This document shows positions 25,295-34,527 of a stretch of DNA of 64,000 bases, one piece after another. Position 1 is the stretch's first letter. The number at the start of each line of letters is the position of its first letter. The notes under the pieces were generated by a model that ran no database searches, had not been told where the DNA came from, and saw only the letters and a list, made by a program, of their open reading frames with translations. This DNA is from Chloroflexota bacterium. Lineage in GTDB: Bacteria > Chloroflexota > Anaerolineae > Aggregatilineales > Phototrophicaceae. Where the stretch lies: positions 41,367-105,366 of the forward strand of contig WTGN01000045.1 in the NCBI GenBank assembly GCA_011523545.1, written 5' to 3'. A program made the position numbers and the translations under genes.

Positions 25295-26224
25295 CTAAGC
25301 CGAGAGCTCGTCGTAGAGCAGCTCCTGATTGAGCGATTGCAGCACGGTGTCTTCGCTCTCCAGCGTGAGTGAGGCGGCGGTCACGCCCAGGCGCATCGCC
25401 TCATCAATGGGCACATTGTTGAGGATGCCGAAAATCACCGCGCCGGAAAACGCATCACCCGCGCCGGCCGTATCGACGACCTCGGTGTGGATCGCGCGGA
25501 TGTAGCCGCCGCCGCTGCTGTCAGCATAAGCGAGGCCCCGCTCGCCGAGGGTGACGACGGCGATATTGGCGCCCATGTTGACGAGCTGCTGGGCGGTGCC
25601 GATGGCGGAATCGCGCTCGGTGGCCGGCTCGTTCAGCGAGCAGAGGGCGGCTGTTTCGCTGGCGTTCGGCACAATCAGATAGAGATTGGAGATGAAACGA
25701 CGCAGGCGGCTGGCCATCAGCGGCGATGTCGGGTCGGCGCAGACGCGGGCCCGGTGCCGCATCGCCAACTCGAACAGCGTGTCCAGCGCTTCTTCGGGAA
25801 GGGTGGCGTCGATGACAACCAGGGCTGCCGCTTCAAACAGCGACTCGTGTTCCAGCAAGTAATCTGAATCGAGCGAACCGGCTATGCTCAAGTCATCGAC
25901 GCGCGTGCAAGTGTCATCCTTGTGATACAGCAGCATTGAGGTGGCGGTATGCGCGCCGCTAACGCGCAGCACGCGGCTGCAATCAATGCCGGCGCGCGTC
26001 GAATGTGTGATGAGATGCTGGCCGATGTCATCGTCGGCGATGGCGGAGAGCAGCACGGTATTGATATCGAGCCGCGCCAAATTCTCGGCGATATTGCGGG
26101 CGACGCCGCTTACGGAAGCGTGGATATGCCCGTAGTGGCGCATGCCAGGCCGCAGCGTTTCGAACGTCCTGCCGCTGATTTCCAACACGGCCGAGCCGAC
26201 AACCAAGACATATTCGCCATCCAT
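25295..26224 (-). CDS. PfkB/ribokinase-family sugar kinase
   Basis: A 309-residue kinase of the PfkB fold. The anion-hole and base motif VVDTAGAGDAFSGAVIFG is present near residue 225, with the N-terminal GG-like substrate segment around HASVSGVARNIAENLARL and VTLGERGLAY before the active site. Substrates in this family include ribose, fructose phosphates, pseudouridine and nucleosides, and the sequence does not decide between them. The start has GAGGAG. It is 21 bases downstream of the FGE-fold gene on the same strand. Confidence 0.88.
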   Translation of the reverse strand: MDGEYVLVVGSAVLEISGRTFETLRPGMRHYGHIHASVSGVARNIAENLARLDINTVLLSAIADDDIGQHLITHSTRAGIDCSRVLRVSGAHTATSMLLYHKDDTCTRVDDLSIAGSLDSDYLLEHESLFEAAALVVIDATLPEEALDTLFELAMRHRARVCADPTSPLMASRLRRFISNLYLIVPNASETAALCSLNEPATERDSAIGTAQQLVNMGANIAVVTLGERGLAYADSSGGGYIRAIHTEVVDTAGAGDAFSGAVIFGILNNVPIDEAMRLGVTAASLTLESEDTVLQSLNQELLYDELSA

Positions 26225-26245
26225 GCCTGCGCTCCTCGCTATCCG

Positions 26246-27667
26246 CTAGCCGGCGGAATTGGATGTGCCGGTCTCATCAGTCCGATTGGCTTCCGGCGGC
26301 GGCGGCAGCGTCGGCTGCGCATCAATCGCCTCCGTGCTTGCCGGCGGGGCGGGCGGCACATCGACGCCCAAATTCGCCGGGTTCAAATTGGCCGAGCCGA
26401 TGACGTCCTCGTCAGCCGGATCTTCAGCGCAGCGGAAACCGATCCAGCGCAAGAAGTCGTCTGGCCGCGCCGATTGGCGATGCACCGTGCGGCTGAAGAA
26501 GGGCACGCCATCCCAGGAGCCGCCGCGCAGCACCTTCTCTTGCCCGATTATCGGGCCGGTCGGGTTAAGGGCGTTGCCGCCGCGCGCCTGCTCTGCATAA
26601 TGTCGCTCGCTGTAATAATCGCTGACCCACTCGGCGACGTTGCCCGCCATGTCATAGGCGCCGTAGAAGCTCGCGCCCAGCGGTATACTGCCGACCTGCA
26701 AGGAACCGGGCGGCGAATCGAGCGGACGGTTGGTCTTGGCCAGGGCGTTGTCCCAAGCATTGCCCCAGGGATAGATGCGCCCGTCATCAGCGCGGGCGGC
26801 GCGCTCCCACTCGGCTTCCGTCGGCAGGCGGCGACCGACCGCTTCGCAATATTCGCGGGCGCCGTACCAGGTCACGCCGTAGACGGGATGCTGCGCCAAG
26901 CCGGCGCCAATTGTGTAGTTCGAGCCGTCAAAGATGATCGGCGCGTCAGGGCTCTCGTTTTGCGTTTGAATGCAGGGAAAGCCGGCGCAGCGATTGATAT
27001 GGGCATCAGGCCCGCGCGCGTTGAGGAAGGCGACGTACTGGTCAAATGAGACCTCGGTTGATTCCAGGAGGAATGAATCGACGGTGACCTGGTGCGCGGG
27101 GAAGGAGTCTTGCGCATAACTCGCTTCACAGACGCCGGCATCGCGCGTCACGCATTGGCGGACGGCTTCCGTCACTTCGCCCGGCGTCGTGCCCATGACA
27201 AAGGCGCCGCCGGGGATGGTCACTGTCAGGCTGCGGATCACCCTCAGAGTTTCCGGAATCTCGCTGGTTGGCGCGAGCGTCGGCGCAGGACTGTCGGTCG
27301 GGGCGTCGGTGGGGATGGCCGTCGGCTGCACCTGCACCGATATAACTTCGCCGTCAGTGGGCGGCGCGGCTGGCGCCCTTCCTGCGTCGGCCGAAGCAGG
27401 ATCCGGCGTCGCCGTCACAACGATGAATTGCGACACCGGCGTATCCCGGGGCAAGCTCGCGTCTTCGGTGGCCGTCATCACCACATGCACAACGGTCGTA
27501 TGGACTTGCGGCTCGGCAGTTGGCAGAAAGTAAGCTGGTAGAGTGCCTTCGAGCATGATGCCGATCATGACGCTCAACCCGCAAAACAGACCGGGAATAA
27601 AGCCGATCAACGACCATTGCCAGGCGGCGCTGCGCTGACGCCGTCCGCCGATAGGTCTATAGGACAT
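26246..27667 (-). CDS. Membrane-anchored FGE/SUMF1-fold protein
   Basis: A 473-residue protein with a transmembrane anchor near residues 18-42, a Thr/Pro/Ala-rich extracellular linker (VVTATPDPASA and similar), then an FGE/SUMF1-type domain from about residue 145 to 425. The domain is plain from IPGGAFVMG, EVSFDQYVAFL, GVTWYGAREYCEAVGRRLPT, EAEWERAAR, YPWGNAWD, GNVAEWVSDYY, VLRGGSWDG and IGFRCAED. The Cys pair that binds copper in true formylglycine-generating enzymes is not seen where expected (TVHRQSARPDDF). It is therefore more likely a binding or structural member of the fold than a sulfatase activator. GGAGAG precedes the ATG. Confidence 0.9.
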   Translation of the reverse strand: MSYRPIGGRRQRSAAWQWSLIGFIPGLFCGLSVMIGIMLEGTLPAYFLPTAEPQVHTTVVHVVMTATEDASLPRDTPVSQFIVVTATPDPASADAGRAPAAPPTDGEVISVQVQPTAIPTDAPTDSPAPTLAPTSEIPETLRVIRSLTVTIPGGAFVMGTTPGEVTEAVRQCVTRDAGVCEASYAQDSFPAHQVTVDSFLLESTEVSFDQYVAFLNARGPDAHINRCAGFPCIQTQNESPDAPIIFDGSNYTIGAGLAQHPVYGVTWYGAREYCEAVGRRLPTEAEWERAARADDGRIYPWGNAWDNALAKTNRPLDSPPGSLQVGSIPLGASFYGAYDMAGNVAEWVSDYYSERHYAEQARGGNALNPTGPIIGQEKVLRGGSWDGVPFFSRTVHRQSARPDDFLRWIGFRCAEDPADEDVIGSANLNPANLGVDVPPAPPASTEAIDAQPTLPPPPEANRTDETGTSNSAG

Positions 27668-27834
27668 GCAGTCTCTCCTTCAGGTTGACCTGCTGAGCCT
27701 TGCCCGACGCTGGCGCCGGCTGGTCTCTATTAGCGTAAAGCACAATTCATCGTTCTGCAATCGTAGGTGGCTTGCGCGGCGCTCCTGAGAAGGCGATCGC
27801 AGCGGGCGGCGGCCGGCAGCGCGTCTCGCTTCGC

Positions 27835-27863
27835 TTGACAGGCGCTGGCCAAAGGTTTAGGCT
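27835..27863 (+). promoter_or_regulatory. Candidate promoter for the GNAT gene at 27896
   Basis: A consensus -35 TTGACA (27835-27840) is followed after 17 bases by TAGGCT (27858-27863), a weak -10. The position suits the GNAT start at 27896. Confidence 0.35.
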
Positions 27864-27895
27864 AGGTTGAAAATGTCATTTCGGGGCGCCTTGTC

Positions 27896-28912
27896 TTGAC
27901 CCGAATCAGCCTTCAAACTGCGGCCGCGCCTGCAACCGATGTCGATGGATTGCGCCCGGTCAATTTGCGCTCGGATTTGCGCCCGATAGCCGACCTGATC
28001 GAATTGGTTTTCGCCGATTCGATGGATAGCAGCGGTCGTTCGGCTATCCGCGAAATGCGCTATCTTAGCCATTTGGGTTATGGGCTGCATCTCATTGCGC
28101 GGATGAATGATCTGGCCCTCGGTATCAGCCTGGGTTTCGTGTACGTCTGTGACGGTAAACTGGTGGGGAATGTTTCTGTTTATCCGGCTGGTTACCCGAA
28201 ATCACTGGGCGAGACCTGGATCCTGGCCAATGTCGCCGTGCACCCGGATTATCAGCGCCGCGGCATCGCCCATGATCTGGTCGCCGCCAGCTTGGAAATG
28301 ATCCGCAAGCGAGCGGGCGCGCGCGTCATCCTCCAGGTCAACTGCGACAACATCGCCGCGCAGCGACTCTATGAAAAACTGGGCTTCATCCATGAACGCG
28401 CCTGGCGCTTGTGGCGGCGCAGCGGTTTTCTGCGTTCCCCCATCTCAGCGGATTCCGGCCTGCGCGTCTCACATCGGCGAGGCGGTGAATGGAAGGCTGA
28501 GCTTGCCCTGGCGCAGGCGGCGCGCCCCAATGCCCTGGGTGGGCTGGGCTGGCTGAAGCCGGTGCATCAAGCGGCATTCGCAGCGCCGATTTGGAAGCGG
28601 CTGTTCAACCTGCTTTCCCTGAGCGCTGTGGAACGGCTGGTCATTCGCGATGAGACTGCGCGGGAGATCCTTGCCTCATGCTGGCTGGAAAGCGCCATGA
28701 GCTTCAGCAGCGTCCGCGGCTGGCTGTTTGCGTCGCCCCAGGTTGATGCGCGCCTCTATATGGAAACCTTGATCAGCTATGTCTTGAGCCGCCACGAGCG
28801 CGCCACGATCCAATTTGAACACCCGCGGGACGACGAGATCGTGAACGATCTGCTGAAGGGTCATCAGTTCACGGTCAAGCGCGATTTGTGCCACATGCGG
28901 CTTGATCTCTGA
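27896..28912 (+). CDS. GNAT-family N-acetyltransferase with C-terminal extension
   Basis: A 338-residue protein. Residues 20-175 form a GNAT domain with the acetyl-CoA loop VAVHPDYQRRGIAHDLVAAS and the motif B region VNCDNIAAQRLYEKLGFIHE. The other half (to residue 338) is a second, divergent region with no clear acetyl-CoA loop that may be a degenerate GNAT copy. The TTG start at 27896 is weak, but the next in-frame Met (about residue 43) would remove the first strand. Substrate unknown. Confidence 0.8.
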   Translation: MTRISLQTAAAPATDVDGLRPVNLRSDLRPIADLIELVFADSMDSSGRSAIREMRYLSHLGYGLHLIARMNDLALGISLGFVYVCDGKLVGNVSVYPAGYPKSLGETWILANVAVHPDYQRRGIAHDLVAASLEMIRKRAGARVILQVNCDNIAAQRLYEKLGFIHERAWRLWRRSGFLRSPISADSGLRVSHRRGGEWKAELALAQAARPNALGGLGWLKPVHQAAFAAPIWKRLFNLLSLSAVERLVIRDETAREILASCWLESAMSFSSVRGWLFASPQVDARLYMETLISYVLSRHERATIQFEHPRDDEIVNDLLKGHQFTVKRDLCHMRLDL

Positions 28913-28935
28913 GTCAGGCGCAAACGGGCATTCGC

Positions 28936-30798
28936 TCAAGATCGATCATGATCGCGCCCTTCAGCGCGCAGTCGCTGTGGGCGGCGGTCGCTCGCTGGAT
29001 TTGAAATCCCGGCAATTGCGCTGCTTTCGCGCTGGGCGGCAGCCATGATCTTGCGCGGCAGGCGCGGCGGCCGGTTTCGATCAGGGTTGCTCGCCGCCCG
29101 TATCGTGCCCTCATTTAGAGCGGCCTCCTCCGCCGAGACAGCGCCGGCCGGGTGGCCTGCAGCGCCTGAGTTTGGCAGCGCGGCGGCAGCGTCCCCGGTC
29201 AGCGTTCCGCCCAGATATTCGTCGAGAATCTGTCGCTGTTGCCGGGCGTCGTATTTCGCGCGCCGCTCGCTCTTGTTGTGCTGCCGGCGGGAGATCTCTT
29301 GTTGAATGGCTTGCGGGTTGGGAACACGGTGAAACATCTTGGGTTCGTCGGCGCCGACCAGCGACATGCGTACATCGCCGTATTTCATTAGCGCGGCGAA
29401 GAAGCCGCTGGTCACCGATTCCACATTGTCGATCCGCTCGACCAGGATCTGGTCGCGCAAGCTTTGCAGGAAAAAAGGACGCTTGTGCACCAGCGTAATC
29501 GTGTCGTCCGAGATGATATAGAGATCGTTCCGCCAGTCCCAATCCATCCAGTAATAGGCAAGGCAGCCCGCCAGCAGGCCGACAAATGCGACGGGCAATG
29601 TAACGATGCGCATGTCCGCGCTGATGAAGGCGGCGCTGATCAGCAGGGCGGCAAGCGAAACGAGGATGACCAGGACGGGCAGGGCGGTGAGCTGGGCCCA
29701 GACGCTGACATGTTTGCGAAAGACAATGTCGCCGTTGCTCATCACGATGCGCGAGCTGAGATAACCGTTGCTGCCTGGAACCGGCCTCGGCGGGCTTTCA
29801 GCGGCGGCCGCCGTCGCTGTGGCGTCATCATCGCTGTCGCCGGCCAGCCAGCGCTGCATTTCCGCGCGCATAATCTTGTGATGTCTTTGCGCCCGCCGGC
29901 TCTCAAAGTAAGCCCGGTCTTCTATGATTAGCTTTTGAAATTGTTCCGGGTTGGGCATGAAATCCAGCTCGAGGTTGCCCTGCGCGCCGGCTGTCTTGAC
30001 GATGACCGTTCCATAACGGAAGAGCCGAGCGAAGGGATCAGACGAGGGAAACTCGAAATTGATCTCGTGCACGCTTTCCAGGCCCACTTGTGTAACCTGC
30101 CGATACAGCGCCAGGATCGTTCGGTTGATGCGGATGACGCGCTGGTCCGTCACGATGACGGAGTCGTTGCGCCATTCCAGGTAAAAGTACACCAACGCCA
30201 GGCCGGGCAACAGGAACGATAAGCCAAGCAGAATCAGGGACAGGGCTTCAATCTCGAGGCTGAAAGCGCCCAGCCACATCGCCGGCATCAGCAGCAGCGG
30301 CAGCCAGGCCGTCCGAACAAAGGACCACCAATGGCGATGCGTCTGGATGAGGATTTCTTCGTCTTCGCGCTGTTCCGCGAACTGCAGGCTGACCGGCGCC
30401 CCGCTCGCGCCGTCGAGTTGGCCGAAGGCGCTGCGCAGTGCCGGCTGTTCATTGAGCAGGCGCTGAAAGCTGGCGCGGCTGAGTTTGAGTATGGTGACGG
30501 GCTGCGCCGCGCGCAAGCTGGCGGATTGAACGGCCTCGCTGTACAGGGCTTCATGATTGATGTGCTGGCCGGCTGACAAGGTCGCCAGTGCCCGCTGCCC
30601 GCCGTCAGCCTCCGTTTGGAAAAGCAGGGCCTCGCCCGCCGCCATGATCAGCATGCCGTCGGCGGGTTGTCCTTGCAGAAAAATGTCCTCGCCAGCGCGG
30701 TAACGCTCAGTTTCTAGCGCGCCGGCGATCAAGCTCAGTTGCGCCGGGCCCAACCCGGAGAAAATTGGGATGCTCTCCAGCCAGGTGTTGTCCTGCAT
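28936..30798 (-). CDS. Cyclic-nucleotide-binding-like domain fused to two membrane PH-like domains
   Basis: A 620-residue membrane protein. Residues 8-130 form a cNMP-binding/CRP-type beta barrel (FSGLGPAQLSLIAGALETER, YRAGEDIFLQGQPADGMLIM). Two similar units follow, each with a pair of transmembrane helices and a PH-like (bPH2) domain. In the first, FLEWRND-like YFYLEWRNDSVIVTDQRVIR leads into LESVHEINF. In the second, DWRNDLYIISDDTITLVHK leads into RIDNVESVTSGF. The C-terminal 90 residues are charged and low in structure. A plausible role is a membrane scaffold responding to a small ligand, but that is inference. ATG 30798 fits the start of the barrel; the track start at 30951 adds unlikely residues. 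Confidence 0.8.
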   Translation of the reverse strand: MQDNTWLESIPIFSGLGPAQLSLIAGALETERYRAGEDIFLQGQPADGMLIMAAGEALLFQTEADGGQRALATLSAGQHINHEALYSEAVQSASLRAAQPVTILKLSRASFQRLLNEQPALRSAFGQLDGASGAPVSLQFAEQREDEEILIQTHRHWWSFVRTAWLPLLLMPAMWLGAFSLEIEALSLILLGLSFLLPGLALVYFYLEWRNDSVIVTDQRVIRINRTILALYRQVTQVGLESVHEINFEFPSSDPFARLFRYGTVIVKTAGAQGNLELDFMPNPEQFQKLIIEDRAYFESRRAQRHHKIMRAEMQRWLAGDSDDDATATAAAAESPPRPVPGSNGYLSSRIVMSNGDIVFRKHVSVWAQLTALPVLVILVSLAALLISAAFISADMRIVTLPVAFVGLLAGCLAYYWMDWDWRNDLYIISDDTITLVHKRPFFLQSLRDQILVERIDNVESVTSGFFAALMKYGDVRMSLVGADEPKMFHRVPNPQAIQQEISRRQHNKSERRAKYDARQQRQILDEYLGGTLTGDAAAALPNSGAAGHPAGAVSAEEAALNEGTIRAASNPDRNRPPRLPRKIMAAAQRESSAIAGISNPASDRRPQRLRAEGRDHDRS

Positions 30799-30985
30799 CA
30801 CTCGCCGTCCAGTCGCCGGGCTGCCTCGCGTCGAGTATAGCATGGTCAGCGTATTCCTACTTCGCGCCTCTATCGCGAAAAATGCAGCGGCTAGGCGGGC
30901 ATCAAGCGGCTTGAGACACAGGGCAATCGCATCAAACTGCAAACTCACCACAGAGGCACTGAGCGCACAGAGAAATGCGAGATTA

Positions 30986-31057
30986 TGTAGGGGTGAGCCG
31001 GTGGCTCGCCCGAAAATGTCACTAAAATCATGGGCGACTCACCGAGTCGCCCCTACA
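30986..31057. repeat. Two-armed dispersed palindromic repeat, copy 1
   Basis: TGTAGGGGTGAGCCGGTGGC... (30986-31011) and an inverted copy ending GTCGCCCCTACA (31032-31057) face each other across about 20 bases. Each arm is itself palindromic around CGGTG/CACCG. The same unit occurs at 35831-35910 (two arms) and 40345-40370 (one arm). Confidence 0.8.
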
Positions 31058-31147
31058 TTTTATTGGGTTTATGGTTGAACGGCGTCAATTGATTTCGAAG
31101 CGATTGCCCTGGCTTGAAACCGCGAACTCTCGATATTCTGGCAAAGC

Positions 31148-31156
31148 GTGTTATAA
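31148..31156 (+). promoter_or_regulatory. Extended -10 promoter element of tatA
   Basis: TGTTATAAT is a consensus TATAAT with the TG extension. No good -35 lies at 16-18 bases, which is typical for extended -10 promoters. The tatA ATG is 38 bases downstream of the hexamer. Confidence 0.5.
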
Positions 31157-31193
31157 TGATGCCGGATTCTTAGAACGAGAGCAGGGAGCTACC

Positions 31194-31376
31194 ATGCCGA
31201 ATCTGGGACCAACTGAATTGTTCATCGTGCTGATTATAGTGGTTTTGCTCTTTGGCGTGGGCCGTGTCTCGCGCATCGGCGGCGAATTGGGCTCGGCGGT
31301 TGCCAATTTCCGCAAGGGCCTGCAAGAAGGCGCCAAGGGCAAGAGCGAAGAGGCGGACCAGCCCGAAACTGTTTAG
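31194..31376 (+). CDS. tatA: Twin-arginine translocase TatA/TatE-type subunit
   Basis: A 60-residue TatA-type protein that forms the pore-like part of the Tat pathway for folded proteins. It has the short N-terminal membrane helix (LFIVLIIVVLLFGVGRVS), the hinge and amphipathic helix (IGGELGSAVANFRKGLQEG), and a charged tail. The F-G hinge motif is present as LFGVGR. ATG 31194 follows GGAG; the 41 residues added by the track ORF are not part of the family. Tat substrates exist in this window, namely the sugar-binding proteins at 62374 and 63855. Confidence 0.93.
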   Translation: MPNLGPTELFIVLIIVVLLFGVGRVSRIGGELGSAVANFRKGLQEGAKGKSEEADQPETV

Positions 31377-31386
31377 CCTTCGCGGC

Positions 31387-31866
31387 TTAGCGCAATCTTG
31401 CCGCGTCTTGAAGAGCTCGCTCAATGAGCGCTGTCGGGCGCAGGATTGCCTTATGTGGCAGGCCGGCGGGCAGCGTCAGGTTGTAATCCAGCGCCTCGCG
31501 ATTGTAACGTTCGACCTGCTCGCGGTAATCTTCAGCAAAACGATTCCATTGTGATTCGAATTCGGCCGCTAGCGCTGGCTTGCTTGCGGCTTCCGCTTTG
31601 CGCAGCCCTCGCAGGTAGCGTTGCGCTCGCTCGCTTATCAGCCGGCGCAGAGCGGTCGCCGTCGTCTCGAGCTTCGCGCCCGTCTCGATCCATTCGGGCA
31701 TGACATTGTGATCTTCCATGATTTTGAACGCCGCGCGCCATTCATTCGGCGTGCTGCCGCCGTCTTTGAGTTCCAGCTTCCGGCCAGCGCCGGGCAAATG
31801 CGATACATCGCCATCGCCGATCATGTCTGCAATTTGACTATCGACGATGCGTTTCCATTTGTCCAT
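31387..31866 (-). CDS. DUF1992 (DnaJC28-like conserved domain) protein
   Basis: A 159-residue cytoplasmic protein of the DUF1992 family. The N-terminal landmark VDSQIADMIGDGDVSHLPGAGRKLEL and the later EWRAAFKIMEDHNVMPEWI and VERYNREALDYNLTLP are typical. Function is not known; eukaryotic relatives are fused to J domains. It lies 31 bases downstream of the LysM/lamin-tail gene on the same strand, and GAGGAT precedes the ATG. It converges on tatA. Confidence 0.88.
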   Translation of the reverse strand: MDKWKRIVDSQIADMIGDGDVSHLPGAGRKLELKDGGSTPNEWRAAFKIMEDHNVMPEWIETGAKLETTATALRRLISERAQRYLRGLRKAEAASKPALAAEFESQWNRFAEDYREQVERYNREALDYNLTLPAGLPHKAILRPTALIERALQDAARLR

Positions 31867-31897
31867 CCGTCATCCTCGATCCGGCGCCAGGTCAGCG

Positions 31898-32836
31898 TTA
31901 TTCGCCACCGTTTGCCGGTATCCGCAAAGTGAGCAAGGCGCGGCCCGTTTCGTCGCTCAGGGTCAGCGCTTCGCCCGCCTCCCATATACTCGTGTCTCTG
32001 CCCCAAAAGCGGGCGTCGGCGGTGCTGGTTCCGCTGCGCGTATAAATCACGACTTCACCCTGCGGGAATAGCAAAGTCACTGGAAAGATGAAAGTGTTGC
32101 CGTCTTCATCGGACAAGCTCCAGTTGCTCATATTGACGCGCTCGCCGATATTGCGCAGGCGTATGGCTTCCGCCGTGATATCGCCCAAGCCTTCGACAGC
32201 GACAATCTCAAACTGCGCGTTTACCGGCGTGCTGGTGGCTTCAAGCGCCGGCGCTTCGGAAATTTCGGAACCGGCCGCGGGCGAACCGCTCACTTCCTCA
32301 AGACAGCCTTCCAGGGGCACAATGAGAATATCGCCGATCTGCAGGTTCACCGCTGACTCCAGCGTCAAATCATTGACATCCAGCAGCTCCTGAAAGTCGG
32401 CGCCATAGCGCAGGGCGACGCCGTAGGGCGTATCGCCGCTGAGCACAGCGTGATAGACGCAATGCTGTGGCTGGGGCGGTCCGCTCGCGCTCGACAGCGT
32501 CGGTGTGCTGAGCTCAACCCGGCGCGCGCCCAACTCAACCGGGTCAATCGTCGCAGCCGCCTCGGTCGCCGCTTCCTCCGCGATGCTGAGCGGCAACTGG
32601 ACTTGACTGCGTTGCACGTCGGCCGGGGCAGCCGTCACCAGCTTGGGCGGCAGCGGCGTCGCCGTAATGACAATCTCCACAGTAATGATTTGCGGAACAT
32701 CCAGTTCTTCACTGTCTTCGCTGAGCAATTGCAGCGCGAAGAAAGTTCCGCTGGCGGCGGCGGCGAAGGTCAGGCACAGGAAGATAATCTGTGGAATGAT
32801 GTTTCGGCGCCGCGCTGAAGCCGGACGTTCAATCAT
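31898..32836 (-). CDS. Membrane-anchored LysM and lamin-tail-domain protein
   Basis: A 312-residue extracellular protein. A transmembrane anchor occupies residues 14-40, followed by a TATPLPPK-type linker and an Ala/Glu/Thr-rich spacer. A LysM domain follows (VLSGDTPYGVALRYGADFQE to LQIGDILIVPL) that would bind peptidoglycan-type glycans. A lamin-tail-like beta domain comes next (AIRLRNIGERVNMSNWSLSD, FPQGEVVIYTRSG, WEAGEALTLSDETG). It probably acts at the cell surface, but no enzyme activity is seen. The TM-plus-TATP-linker layout matches the FGE-fold protein at 26246. Confidence 0.88.
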   Translation of the reverse strand: MIERPASARRRNIIPQIIFLCLTFAAAASGTFFALQLLSEDSEELDVPQIITVEIVITATPLPPKLVTAAPADVQRSQVQLPLSIAEEAATEAAATIDPVELGARRVELSTPTLSSASGPPQPQHCVYHAVLSGDTPYGVALRYGADFQELLDVNDLTLESAVNLQIGDILIVPLEGCLEEVSGSPAAGSEISEAPALEATSTPVNAQFEIVAVEGLGDITAEAIRLRNIGERVNMSNWSLSDEDGNTFIFPVTLLFPQGEVVIYTRSGTSTADARFWGRDTSIWEAGEALTLSDETGRALLTLRIPANGGE

Positions 32837-32920
32837 TAGCTTGGCTTTGCCACTGGTCGGTCACATTGGAATCCTAGCATAGGCGTACAAGGCTGGCAAT
32901 CAGAAGGCGCGAGTGATTGC

Positions 32921-32948
32921 TTGAAATGAGCGAATGTTCAGTTACAAT
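32921..32948 (+). promoter_or_regulatory. Promoter of glgA
   Basis: TTGAAA (32921-32926) and TACAAT (32943-32948) are 16 bases apart, a good sigma-70-type pair. The glgA ATG lies 40 bases after the -10. Confidence 0.5.
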
Positions 32949-32987
32949 CGCCGTCCGAACGAAGAGGCCGCGGCAAGACGAGGACGG

Positions 32988-34448
32988 ATGAGGGTTCTGC
33001 TGGCTAGCGCGGAGGCGGTTCCATTCGCCAAGGTCGGCGGCCTTGCCGATGTCGTCGGATCATTGCCGACGGCATTGGCTCGGCATGGCGTCGATGCTCG
33101 CGTCATCATTCCCTATTACGGTTTCATCGACCCCCTCGAATACAAGATAGAGCCTCTATTCAGCTTCGACTTTCACCATCGCATTGGCGTCAACCAAGTC
33201 ACGCTCGCCTCGTGCCAACGAGATGACATCATCTTCTATTTGCTGCAGTCAGCGCCATACTTTGGAAACGAGGGCGAAGTCTACAGTCAATGGGATTGGG
33301 ATATGGAGCGATTTATCTATCTCAATCAAGCTTTGATGGCCTGCTTGTCGCAATTGGACGAGCGGCTGGGTTGGTTTCCGCATGTCCTGCATGTAAACGA
33401 CTGGCATACCAGTCTGCTGCCCTTTCTGATTCGCGACCATGCCGAAGGCGAGCGCTGGAATGAATTGGCGACCGTCCTCAGCATTCACAATATCGCCTAC
33501 CAGGGCAAAGACGCCGGCGGCTTCTTATGGCAGGCGGGGATTCACGGGCGGCATGATCCTGACCTGCTGGAATCGGGCCTGACTGACAATCTGCTCGGCA
33601 TCGGCATCGCCTACAGCGACATGCTTTCTACCGTGAGCCCGCGTTACGCCCATGAGATTCAGTATCCCTACGCCGGTTACGAGTTGGCGCCCCTAATCGC
33701 GAGGCGGGCGGACAAGTTGCGCGGCATCCTCAACGGCCTGGATGTCGAACTGTGGGATCCGGAGATCGACCCGACGCTTGCCGCGACGTTCAGCGCCGAT
33801 AATTTTGCAGCGAGACGCCCGGACAATAAGCGGCATTTGCAATCATTCGCGCGCTTGCCCGTGCGGTCCGATGTACCGCTGGTCGGCATTGTGAGCCGGC
33901 TGGCGGCCCAAAAGGGCTTCGACCTCGCGCTGCCGGCTTTGCGGAACCTCCTGGCCTGGCGGGATATGCAATTGGTCGTCTTGGGCACCGGCGAGCCGGA
34001 TCTGGAGGTCGCATTTTGGCAGCTCGACCAGGATTTTGGCGACAAGGCAAGAGCCTTTCTCCAGTTTGACGGCGCCCTGGCACAGCAAATCTACGCCGGC
34101 TGTGATATCTTTTTGATGCCGAGCCACTTTGAACCCTGTGGCATGGGCCAGATGATGGCGCTGCGTTATGGCGCGCTGCCGCTGGTGCGGGAAACCGGCG
34201 GCCTGGCGGATACGGTTGTCAACTACGATAATGGAGAGGCCGACGCGGGAACAGGTTTCGTATTCCAATGGCAAGAGGCTGGGGCGGTTGAAGGCACGCT
34301 CAACTGGGCGCTTGATGTCTATGCGCGGCGGCCGAAAGCTTGGCGGCGGATGCAGGAACGCGGCATGCGGGTCGATTTCAGTTGGCGGAAGAGCGCGATG
34401 GGCTACATTGAACTCTATCGCGAGGCGCGCGCTAACCTGCCAGGTTGA
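32988..34448 (+). CDS. glgA: Glycogen synthase (ADP-glucose, GT5)
   Basis: GlgA-type glycosyltransferase of 486 residues that extends alpha-1,4-glucan from ADP-glucose. The N-terminal sugar-nucleotide loop [13 protein letters not shown] is diagnostic. Other family segments are [47 protein letters not shown] and the active-site [14 protein letters not shown] with a following GGLADTV. ATG 32988 gives the normal GlgA start; the track ORF extends 18 residues upstream. glgC follows 79 bases downstream, so substrate supply and polymerisation are paired. Confidence 0.96.
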   Translation: MRVLLASAEAVPFAKVGGLADVVGSLPTALARHGVDARVIIPYYGFIDPLEYKIEPLFSFDFHHRIGVNQVTLASCQRDDIIFYLLQSAPYFGNEGEVYSQWDWDMERFIYLNQALMACLSQLDERLGWFPHVLHVNDWHTSLLPFLIRDHAEGERWNELATVLSIHNIAYQGKDAGGFLWQAGIHGRHDPDLLESGLTDNLLGIGIAYSDMLSTVSPRYAHEIQYPYAGYELAPLIARRADKLRGILNGLDVELWDPEIDPTLAATFSADNFAARRPDNKRHLQSFARLPVRSDVPLVGIVSRLAAQKGFDLALPALRNLLAWRDMQLVVLGTGEPDLEVAFWQLDQDFGDKARAFLQFDGALAQQIYAGCDIFLMPSHFEPCGMGQMMALRYGALPLVRETGGLADTVVNYDNGEADAGTGFVFQWQEAGAVEGTLNWALDVYARRPKAWRRMQERGMRVDFSWRKSAMGYIELYREARANLPG

Positions 34449-34527
34449 CTGGCGAAACATTTGGGCGGTCATGCGCTGTGATTCCAGCGGCGCGCAACAA
34501 ACCGCGGAGTAATGTCGGGAGTGGACG

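Larger units (their letters stand above)
30799..31193. other. 395-base intergenic region with inverted-repeat element and tatA promoter
   Basis: No gene is seen here. It contains the two-armed palindromic repeat at 30986-31057 and the tatA promoter near 31148-31156. Short ORFs crossing it have no family resemblance. Confidence 0.7.

Noticed and set aside
30986-31057. CRISPR-like repeat
   Set aside because: Only facing palindromic arms are present, with no regular direct repeats, spacers or cas genes anywhere in the window.
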